Assembly (NCBI GenBank): GCA_938040985.1
Contig: CALHZD010000115.1
Coordinates: forward strand, 1-13,903
Origin: an uncultured Propionivibrio sp.
Lineage (GTDB): Bacteria; Pseudomonadota; Gammaproteobacteria; Burkholderiales; Rhodocyclaceae
Direction of reading: 5' to 3'
DNA: 13,903 nt
Shown in pieces: positions 6,248 through 13,903 of this stretch (position 1 is its first letter; each line of letters begins with the position of its first letter). The notes beneath the pieces were generated by a model. It was not told the origin of the DNA, did not search any database, and saw only the letters and a program-made list of their open reading frames with translations. Made by a program: the position numbers and the translations under genes.

Positions 6248-7522
6248 ATGGTAGAAAAACAAGGCGGTAGCGAAAAACTCTTGTATTGCTCCTTTTGCGG
6301 CAAGAGTCAGCATGAGGTGAAAAAACTGATTGCCGGCGAATCGGTGTTCATCTGTGATGAATGCATTAATTTGTGCAACGACATCATTCGTGACGAAGCC
6401 GAGGATGAGCAGGATAACGCCAAGGCTGCGCGTAAGGATTTACCGACGCCCAAAGAAATCAAGGCATTGCTCGACCAGTATGTGATCGGACAGGAAACCG
6501 CCAAGCGCAGTCTTTCCGTCGCGGTGTACAACCACTACAAACGCTTGCGCCATCGCGGTAAGCTGGATAACGACGTTGAGCTGGCCAAGAGCAATATTCT
6601 GCTCATCGGCCCGACGGGTTCCGGCAAAACGCTATTGGCGCAGACGATGGCGCGCATGCTGGATGTGCCGTTCGTTATGGCCGATGCAACGACACTTACC
6701 GAGGCTGGCTATGTCGGCGAAGACGTCGAAAATATCATCCAGAAACTGCTGCAGAATTGTGATTACGACATTGAGAAAGCGCAACGCGGTATCGTCTATA
6801 TCGACGAGATCGACAAGATTTCCCGCAAATCCGACAACCCGTCAATTACCCGCGATGTATCAGGCGAAGGCGTACAGCAGGCGCTGCTCAAACTGATCGA
6901 GGGAACGATTGCCTCGGTGCCGCCGCAGGGCGGGCGTAAGCATCCGGGGCAGGATTTTGTGCGGGTCGATACATCCAATATCTTGTTTATCTGCGGCGGC
7001 GCTTTCGATGGCTTGGAAAAAATCATTCGCGCCCGTTCCGAAAAAGGAGGAATGGGATTCGGCGCCGAGGTCAAGAGCAAGGAAGATAAAAAGGCTATTG
7101 GCGAAATCTTGCGCACTGTCGAGCCGGAAGACCTCGTCAAGTTTGGCTTGATTCCCGAACTGATCGGCCGCTTGCCTGTTGTCGCCACGCTGGAAGAATT
7201 ATCCAGTGACGCGCTGGTGCAGATTTTGACGGAGCCGAAAAATGCGTTGGTCAAACAGTATCAGAAACTGTTTGCTATGGAAGGTGTCGAGCTTGAAATT
7301 CGTCCGGCGGCGATGGCGGCCGTTGCCAGGCGCGCGCTTGAACGCAAGACCGGCGCGCGCGGCCTGCGCTCAATCCTGGAGTCGGCGTTGCTCGATACCA
7401 TGTATGAATTGCCCGGGATGGGAAACGTAGTCAAGGTTGTGGTTGACGAGGCCATGATTGATACGGATACCAAACCGATCCTGATTTACGCCGACCCGCC
7501 CAAGACCTCCAGCGCCAGCTGA
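6248..7522 (+). CDS. clpX: ATP-dependent Clp protease ATP-binding subunit
   Basis: AAA+ unfoldase that recognises tagged or native substrates and threads them into ClpP. With the ATG at 6248 the protein has 424 residues. An N-terminal C4 zinc-binding domain has Cys14, Cys17, Cys36 and Cys39. Walker A is GPTGSGKT at 121-128 and Walker B ends in Asp186-Glu187. The pore-1 loop GYVG is at 154-157, the RKH substrate loop at 230-232, and MGF at 269-271 occupies the place of the IGF loop that docks on ClpP. The C-terminal small domain contains the sensor-2 GARGLR. A TTG two codons earlier (6242) is an alternative start, but TGGGG at 6237-6241 is best spaced, six bases, from the ATG. All key residues are intact. 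Confidence 0.97.
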   Translation: MVEKQGGSEKLLYCSFCGKSQHEVKKLIAGESVFICDECINLCNDIIRDEAEDEQDNAKAARKDLPTPKEIKALLDQYVIGQETAKRSLSVAVYNHYKRLRHRGKLDNDVELAKSNILLIGPTGSGKTLLAQTMARMLDVPFVMADATTLTEAGYVGEDVENIIQKLLQNCDYDIEKAQRGIVYIDEIDKISRKSDNPSITRDVSGEGVQQALLKLIEGTIASVPPQGGRKHPGQDFVRVDTSNILFICGGAFDGLEKIIRARSEKGGMGFGAEVKSKEDKKAIGEILRTVEPEDLVKFGLIPELIGRLPVVATLEELSSDALVQILTEPKNALVKQYQKLFAMEGVELEIRPAAMAAVARRALERKTGARGLRSILESALLDTMYELPGMGNVVKVVVDEAMIDTDTKPILIYADPPKTSSAS

Positions 7523-7602
7523 ATATAAATTGCCTTGAACGTAACTGCGGCAGGTAGGGCTTGCCTGCTGTTAGCGAGGTGTGTTCGCGTCGACTGAATG
7601 GA

Positions 7603-7629
7603 TTGAAATGCGGCGGAACGCCCTCATCT
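7603..7629 (+). promoter_or_regulatory. Sigma-32-like heat-shock promoter of lon
   Basis: TTGAAA at 7603-7608, a 13-base spacer, then CCTCATCT at 7622-7629, seven of eight matches to the heat-shock -10 consensus CCCCATnT. Transcription would begin near 7636, about 27 bases before the lon ATG, leaving room for its GGAG ribosome-binding site. lon belongs to the sigma-32 regulon in E. coli. A weak hairpin (GCAGG at 7550-7554, CCTGC at 7564-7568) follows clpX, but it has no T-tract. Confidence 0.5.
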
Positions 7630-7662
7630 GGCGTTGTGATTGCCATTTCTGGAGTATGACTG

Positions 7663-10086
<2,424 letters not shown>

Positions 10087-10092
10087 TGCGAA

Positions 10093-10120
10093 TCTGCCGC
10101 TACCGCTCGGTGGCGGCAGA
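10093..10120 (+). terminator. Stem-loop after lon, without a U-tract
   Basis: A 12-bp stem, TCTGCCGCTACC (10093-10104) with GGTGGCGGCAGA (10109-10120), closes a GCTC loop; one pair is G-U. It begins six bases after the lon stop codon. No run of T follows, so it may act as an mRNA 3'-end stabiliser or a Rho-linked end rather than a classic intrinsic terminator. Confidence 0.5.
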
Positions 10121-10510
10121 GAAGTCCATTACAATTCGCCGCTTCCTTACGGATGACTGAGAGGGCATTGCGCTCAGTGAATTCATTCGTACTTACAAGA
10201 GAGTAGCCGCGGACGGGACAAGAAGTCTGTGGCAGATACAGAACGGCAAACCAATGCTGTTGGGCGATAAAGAATGGAGGACGATTATTCCGTGCAAGAT
10301 AAGCATATGCTATCGGCACAGATCTTGACAGCTTCCAACCTCATGTTGTCAGATGCGGCTCTATGCGTATGACTGATGCCGGTTTCCCGTAATGTGTTGC
10401 TTCTGTCTGCACTCACGCGTTCGACGGGCTCTCTCTGGCCCGAGATGTTTTCGTTGATGCCAGGCCGGCATCAGGCCATGCTGCTACCTTTTTTCCTCAA
10501 CGACTGCAAA
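10121..10510. other. Long lon-hupB spacer
   Basis: No recognisable gene lies here. TACAAT at 10130-10135 and TTGACA at 10325-10330 look like isolated promoter elements without a convincing partner at the right distance. A perfect inverted repeat, TGATGCC (10455-10461) with GGCATCA (10467-10473) around AGGCC, stands about 48 bases before the hupB start and could be an operator or an RNA hairpin. The hupB promoter is probably here, but I cannot fix it. Confidence 0.45.
10455..10473. promoter_or_regulatory. Perfect inverted repeat upstream of hupB
   Basis: Seven-base arms TGATGCC and GGCATCA separated by AGGCC. It overlaps a weak -35-like TTGATG at 10454-10459, so a dimeric repressor bound here could block hupB transcription. 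This is inference from position only. Confidence 0.3.
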
Positions 10511-10515
10511 GGAGG
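10511..10515 (+). promoter_or_regulatory. Strong Shine-Dalgarno of hupB
   Basis: GGAGG (within AAAGGAGGT) lies five bases before the ATG at 10521. The next in-frame ATG at 10530, which would give the usual HU N-terminus MNKAEL, is 14 bases away and therefore less likely. Confidence 0.75.
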
Positions 10516-10520
10516 TAATT

Positions 10521-10802
10521 ATGGACAATATGAATAAGGCTGAGTTGATCGAACGGATTGCCGCATCCGCCGAGATTTCTAAGGCCGCCGCGGGTCGTGC
10601 GCTTGATGCGACGATTACTGCCGTCAAAGCCTCTCTCAAAAAAGGCGGTTCTGTTTCACTCGTTGGTTTTGGAACCTTCTATGTTGGCAAGCGCGCCGCC
10701 CGTGTTGGGCGTAACCCGCAAACCGGCGCAACACTGAAAATCAAGGCGGCCAAGGTGCCGAAGTTCCGTGCTGGAAAAGGGCTAAAAGATGCAGTAAACT
10801 AA
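10521..10802 (+). CDS. hupB: HU-family nucleoid DNA-binding protein
   Basis: Small basic histone-like protein that binds and bends DNA as a dimer and compacts the nucleoid. The 93 residues have the helical dimerisation part (MNKAELIERIA from residue 4), the GFGTF turn at 49-53, and the beta-arm with GRNPQTG at 63-69. In that arm Pro66 corresponds to the proline that intercalates between base pairs. The tail ends in the family-typical VPKFRAGKGLKDAV. It has three extra residues (MDN) compared with most HU proteins, a start favoured by the strong ribosome-binding site. HU downstream of lon is a common arrangement in proteobacteria. The tRNA-Val gene starts only 24 bases after the stop, so the two may share a transcript. 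Confidence 0.96.
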   Translation: MDNMNKAELIERIAASAEISKAAAGRALDATITAVKASLKKGGSVSLVGFGTFYVGKRAARVGRNPQTGATLKIKAAKVPKFRAGKGLKDAVN

Positions 10803-10826
10803 GCGCTTTGCGTTCTGGCGCATAGC

Positions 10827-10902
10827 GGGTGCTTAGCTCAGTTGGTAGAGCGCTAGCCTTACAAGCTGGATGTCGGCGGTTCGAACCCGTCAGCACCCAC
10901 CA
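10827..10902 (+). tRNA. tRNA-Val (anticodon TAC)
   Basis: A 76-base cloverleaf. The acceptor stem GGGTGCT pairs with AGCACCC, the D arm is GCTC-AGTTGGTA-GAGC, and the anticodon stem CTAGC/GCTGG (one T-G pair) closes the loop CTTACAA with anticodon TAC. The T arm GGCGG-TTCGAAC-CCGTC is normal, and the 3' CCA is encoded. It reads GUA and other valine codons. Confidence 0.96.
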
Positions 10903-10965
10903 TTCAGGCGAGAAATGGCAAGACACCCCCGCCGTAAAATTGGCGCTTTGCCTGATCTGCTCTCT

Positions 10966-11042
10966 GGAGTGGTAGTTCAGTTGGTTAGAATACCGGCCTG
11001 TCACGCCGGGGGTCGCGGGTTCGAGTCCCGTCCACTCCGCCA
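10966..11042 (+). tRNA. tRNA-Asp (anticodon GTC)
   Basis: A 77-base cloverleaf. The acceptor stem GGAGTGG pairs with CCACTCC, the anticodon stem CCGGC/GCCGG closes the loop CTGTCAC with anticodon GTC, and the T loop is TTCGAGT. Discriminator G and an encoded CCA complete the 3' end. It follows tRNA-Val by 63 bases and is followed directly by an intrinsic terminator, so both tRNAs are likely cut from one transcript. Confidence 0.96.
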
Positions 11043-11048
11043 GTTTTC

Positions 11049-11080
11049 AAAGGCGAACGCAAGTTCGCCTTTTCTTTTTT
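11049..11080 (+). terminator. Intrinsic terminator after the tRNA pair
   Basis: A perfect 10-bp stem, AAAGGCGAAC (11049-11058) with GTTCGCCTTT (11063-11072), closes a GCAA tetraloop of the stable GNRA class. A T-rich tract runs through 11080. It starts seven bases after tRNA-Asp and should end the hupB-tRNA transcript, leaving ppiD to a promoter of its own or to readthrough. Confidence 0.92.
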
Positions 11081-11116
11081 GATTCTATTTTTGTCGTTTG
11101 AGTTAGGCGTACTACC

Positions 11117-13018
11117 ATGTTTGATGCCGTCAGAAATAATCAGAAGATCGTACAAGTTTTTCTGGCCCTGATTACGCTGCCTTTTGCCTTTTTTGGCATC
11201 GAAGCGTATGTCCGAAATTCTGGGGCGGGGGATGATGTCGCCCGCGTCGGCGATACAAAAATTACCGCACATGAATTTGAGCTGGCGATGCGCGAACGTC
11301 AGGATCAACTGCGCCGGTCGATGGGCGAATCGTTCAGGCCGGAGATGCTTAATTCTCTGGATGCCCGCATGAGCGTGCTCAACTCGCTGATCGACCGGCG
11401 GCTTCTATTGCTTGATTCGAGTCAGAACCGCATGGTGGTTAGCAACGCTGCGCTAGTCGACGAAATCAACAGGATTCCGGCATTGCAGGATAACGGCCGG
11501 TTTTCGCTGGAAAGATACGACCGTCTGCTCAATGCCCAGGGGATGTCAAAACCGCAGTTCGAGGCAATGTACCGCCAGGATCTGACGATTCAGCAACTGA
11601 TGGACGCCGTTAGCGAGACGGCTTTCGTATCGCAGGCGCAGACCGATGTCCTGCTCGATATTCAGCTGGGCGGCCGGCAGTACGCGGAACACCATATTGC
11701 CCCCGGGCCATTTACCGCACAGGTCAAACTCGACGCCGACGCAGCCGAAAAATATTACAACGACAATAAAGCGCAATTCGAGACCCCCGAGCAGGTTAAA
11801 GCGGAATTTCTGGTGCTCTCGCCGGACGCCTTGGCAGCGCAGGCGACCATTGGCGAGGCGGAAATCAAGGCCGCCTATGAAGCCGGCAAGGATCGATACC
11901 AGCAACCGGAAGAGCGACGCGCCAGTCATATTTTGATTACCGCCAAAAATGACGGCGAAAAAGCGGCCGCCAGAAAAAAAGCTGAGGAATTGCTCAAGGA
12001 AGTGCGCAAGACGCCCGCCAAATTTGCCGACCTGGCTAAGCAGTATTCACAGGATCCCGGCTCGGCGGGGCATGGCGGCGATCTGGGTTATTTTGGCCGC
12101 GACGCGATGGTCAAACCCTTTGAAGACGCGGTTTTCAGCCTTAAAAACGGCGAGATTTCCGATGTGGTTGAATCGGATTTTGGCTATCACATCATCAAAC
12201 TGACGGGCATCAGGCCGGCCAAGCAGCTGCCGTTGGAAAGCGTACGCGCCGACATCGAGAAAGATCTCCGGCAGCAGGCGGCGCTGCGTAAATTTGCCGA
12301 ATCCGCAGAAAGCTTCAGCAACATGGTCTATGAACAGCCTGACAGCTTGCAGGCGGTGGCCGAGGGCTTCAAGCTCCAACCGCAGCAGAGCGGCTGGATT
12401 GCCCGGAACGCAACGCCACAGGAAGCGGCAGCCCTCTGTTTACTGGGCAACGAAAAGGTGCTGGCCGCATTATTTTCGGACGATGCCATCAAAAACAAGC
12501 GCAACATTGAGGCCGTCGAAGTCGCGCCGAGCACCTTGCTTGCGGCGCGGGTGATCGAACACAAGGCGGCGGCGCTCAAACCCTTCGAATCTGTGAAAAG
12601 TGAAATTGAAAAACTGCTGACCGCGCGCGAAGCGAGCAGACTGGCCGAAGAGTCGGGCAAAGCGCGCCTGGCCGCCTTGCAGAAAGGCGAGGCCGACAAG
12701 GTGAGCTGGTCGCCGCTTAAAACGGCGACCCGGATGCAACGCGGTGACTTGCCTGCGGAAGCGGTGCGCCCGCTGTTCCAGGCTGAAATGGAAAAACTCC
12801 CGGCCTACGTGGGCGTCAATGTGCGCGGCGGTTATTCGCTTTACAAGCTTGTCAAACTCGTTCCGCCGGAGAAGCTGGATGAAACGCGGCGCAAGGCGCT
12901 GGAGCGTCAATACGCGGGCATTCTGGCGCAGGAAGATCTTTCCGCCTATCTCAACGCGCTGCGCGCCCGCTACAAGATCGACATCAACAAATCCCTGCTG
13001 GAAAGCCGCGAACACTGA
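11117..13018 (+). CDS. ppiD: PpiD-type periplasmic folding chaperone/isomerase
   Basis: Inner-membrane-anchored factor that helps newly exported proteins near the Sec translocon. The 633 residues begin with a short cytoplasmic segment and one membrane helix at about 11-28. A SurA-like helical chaperone region follows (to about 160). A parvulin-type isomerase domain lies at about 267-364, from RRASHILI through DPGSAGHGGDLGYFGR to FGYHIIKLTGI. A long helical C-terminal region completes it. The length agrees with PpiD proteins (about 620-640) and exceeds that of soluble SurA. The start gives the typical MFDAVRNNQKIVQ leader; the ribosome-binding site is weak (TTAGGCG). Only 36 bases separate it from the terminator behind the tRNAs, and no good promoter was seen there. 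Chaperone activity is usually more important than isomerase activity in this family. Confidence 0.95.
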   Translation: MFDAVRNNQKIVQVFLALITLPFAFFGIEAYVRNSGAGDDVARVGDTKITAHEFELAMRERQDQLRRSMGESFRPEMLNSLDARMSVLNSLIDRRLLLLDSSQNRMVVSNAALVDEINRIPALQDNGRFSLERYDRLLNAQGMSKPQFEAMYRQDLTIQQLMDAVSETAFVSQAQTDVLLDIQLGGRQYAEHHIAPGPFTAQVKLDADAAEKYYNDNKAQFETPEQVKAEFLVLSPDALAAQATIGEAEIKAAYEAGKDRYQQPEERRASHILITAKNDGEKAAARKKAEELLKEVRKTPAKFADLAKQYSQDPGSAGHGGDLGYFGRDAMVKPFEDAVFSLKNGEISDVVESDFGYHIIKLTGIRPAKQLPLESVRADIEKDLRQQAALRKFAESAESFSNMVYEQPDSLQAVAEGFKLQPQQSGWIARNATPQEAAALCLLGNEKVLAALFSDDAIKNKRNIEAVEVAPSTLLAARVIEHKAAALKPFESVKSEIEKLLTAREASRLAEESGKARLAALQKGEADKVSWSPLKTATRMQRGDLPAEAVRPLFQAEMEKLPAYVGVNVRGGYSLYKLVKLVPPEKLDETRRKALERQYAGILAQEDLSAYLNALRARYKIDINKSLLESREH

Positions 13019-13037
13019 TGCGTTGACGGCCCGACCC

Positions 13038-13066
13038 TCAGCCGCTGCGCCAAGGCAGCCGGCTGA
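13038..13066 (+). terminator. Stem-loop after ppiD, without a U-tract
   Basis: TCAGCCGCTGC (13038-13048) pairs with GCAG, one bulged C, then CGGCTGA (13055-13066) around a six-base loop. It begins 19 bases after the ppiD stop. No T run follows, so its role in termination is uncertain. It lies directly before the broken tautomerase gene and ends at a purine stretch that could have been that gene's ribosome-binding site. Confidence 0.4.
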
Positions 13067-13079
13067 AGAGAACCACGCC

Positions 13080-13294
13080 ATACCATACGTGAATATCAAG
13101 ATTACCCGCGAGGTTGCCAGCAAGGCGCCAGCGCCGCGCAAAAGGCCGCACTGATTTCCGGCGTGACGCAGTTGCTCGTCGGTGTCCTCGGCAAGAATCC
13201 GAATACCACGGTTGTCGTCATCGACGAAGTGGAAACCGACAACTGGGGCATCGCCGGAGAAACGGTCACCGTGCGCCGGCAACGCGGCGCCTGA
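13080..13294 (+). pseudogene. Decayed 4-oxalocrotonate tautomerase-like gene
   Basis: The sequence encodes a small tautomerase (family PF01361) in two frames. Reading from ATA at 13080 gives P-Y-V-N-I-K-I-T-R-E, the normal N-terminus with the catalytic proline at 13083-13085. From about 13136 a second frame continues as QKAALISGVTQLL, then V-V-V-I-D-E-V-E-T-D-N-W-G-I, ending at the TGA at 13292. Start to stop is one base short of a 71-codon gene, which fits a single-base deletion somewhere in 13112-13135. The expected ATG is also changed to ATA. Without the start and with the shift, no functional enzyme should be made. Relatives isomerise unsaturated oxo-acids with the N-terminal proline. Two independent lesions make a sequencing error less likely, though one of them could still be an error. 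Confidence 0.8.
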
Positions 13295-13351
13295 AGCGCA
13301 CGCGCCCCGGCCGCCGCCCGCCGCATCTTTTCGGTACAAGGCACCTCGAAA

Positions 13352-13531
13352 ACCCGCGTGGATAGGGCGTTTGCGGGTAGATGCCTCCCAAACCCGCATA
13401 GATAAAGGAACTCCGGGAAGGGACCGCTGGAGCCCTTATAAATAAAGGGTTTCAGAGCATACCCCTTGGTGATACCGCTAAATACGCGGGCTGGCGGGCA
13501 GTCCGCCCCGGAGGTGCCTTATCTACAGGGG
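13352..13531. repeat. Right array A of the dispersed palindromic repeat
   Basis: Three plus-oriented copies start at 13352, 13392 and 13432, exactly 40 bp apart (CCCGCGTGGATAGGG, CCCGCATAGATAAAGG and CCCTTATAAATAAAGGG cores). Two minus-oriented copies follow at 13474-13491 and about 13514-13531. The first minus copy continues into TGGCGGGCAG, the same flank as the solitary copy at 2750-2780. Confidence 0.7.
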
Positions 13532-13586
13532 ATGCAGAGAGTTGGTCGGGTACAACGTTCCATTTTATGTTTTTTGATATTCTGAA

Positions 13587-13763
13587 GCCCTTGTAAATAG
13601 GGCGTTTCAGAGTGCTTTATGTTTTCTGGTCTGTTTGCAAGGGTTTCAGGGCGTGGTGTTCGGAGTTGCCCTGTTTATAAGGGTTTCAGTGCGTGGTGTT
13701 CGGAGTTGCCCTGTTTATAAGGGTTTCAGTGCGCCTACTCCGAAACGCCCTAAATACGCGGGC
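13587..13763. repeat. Right array B of the dispersed palindromic repeat
   Basis: Four plus-oriented copies start at about 13587, 13628, 13668 and 13708 (spacing 41, 40 and 40). A minus-oriented copy at 13742-13763 closes the array, followed by TAGCGGGCAAG, a variant of the flank seen elsewhere. The cores pair CCCT with AGGG or GGGC, and most are followed by GTTTCAG or TTTCAG. Confidence 0.75.
13641..13733. repeat. Near-exact 40-bp tandem duplication
   Basis: The 40-bp units 13641-13680 and 13681-13720 differ at one position (G13650 against T13690), and 13721-13733 repeats the first 13 bases again. The near identity contrasts with the diverged copies around it and points to a recent amplification of one repeat unit. 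Confidence 0.9.
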
Positions 13764-13903
13764 TAGCGGGCAAGCGTCCTGAAGCTAAAAAAGAACTACT
13801 AAAGCATGTGCGCTGACTTCCACCTACGGAACTTCTCTTAATGCTGTTGCGCTGAGCGGCAGCGCACCCCGCTGACTTTCTTTGCCTCGCCAAAGAAAGT
13901 CAG
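13764..13903. other. Gene-free right edge with a terminal hairpin
   Basis: No gene is recognised. The last 32 bases, 13872-13903, form a perfect 13-bp stem, CTGACTTTCTTTG with CAAAGAAAGTCAG around CCTCGC, cut by the window edge. Similar CTTTCTTTG/CAAAGAAAG hairpins are, to my knowledge, widespread between genes in beta- and gammaproteobacteria, often as part of a longer dispersed element. The GC-rich stretch 13295-13351 before the arrays also contains nothing I can name. Confidence 0.45.

Noticed and set aside
10292..10372. 26-codon GTG frame with GGAGG upstream in the lon-hupB spacer.
   Set aside because: The spacing of 11 bases is too long and the peptide shows no recognisable feature.

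Overview
The window looks like a chromosomal core segment of a betaproteobacterium, most likely from the Rhodocyclales or a close relative. This rests on the plus-strand order tig - clpP - clpX - lon - hupB - tRNA-Val - tRNA-Asp - ppiD, on protein sequences typical of that class, and on a neighbouring DUF47/Pit phosphate-transport pair. No plasmid, phage or transposase gene was seen.

Layout. Positions 1-977 hold no convincing gene. They contain a degenerate short-palindrome repeat array (3-266), a 15-bp exact tandem duplication (422-451) and a diverged 70-bp direct repeat (504-573 and 677-746). On the minus strand, 978-2639 is a two-gene operon: a DUF47 (PhoU-like) accessory protein followed by a Pit-family phosphate permease. 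A separate minus-strand flavin reductase-like gene (3021-3590) has its own recognisable promoter. A divergent spacer of about 0.5 kb then leads into the plus-strand proteostasis block.

Proteostasis block (4109-10086). Trigger factor folds nascent chains at the ribosome. ClpX unfolds substrates and feeds them to the ClpP peptidase. Lon is a second ATP-dependent protease, and a sigma-32-like promoter can be read just before it. After a 434-bp gap come the HU nucleoid protein (10521-10802), tRNA-Val(TAC), tRNA-Asp(GTC), a strong intrinsic terminator, and ppiD (11117-13018), a membrane-anchored periplasmic folding factor. Together the block covers protein folding and turnover in the cytoplasm and folding at the outer face of the inner membrane.

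The right end (13019-13903) holds a hairpin after ppiD and a decayed 4-oxalocrotonate tautomerase-like gene (start codon changed to ATA, one-base frameshift). It also holds a second, larger cluster of the same palindromic repeat as at the left end, including a nearly exact 40-bp tandem duplication, and a perfect hairpin at the last base of the window.

The genes are ordinary housekeeping genes. The part worth a second look is the repeat family: about 18 recognisable copies in the gene-free stretches, often spaced 40-44 bp apart, flanking the core block on both sides with a single copy inside it. I see no evidence of a new defence, mobile or biosynthetic system.
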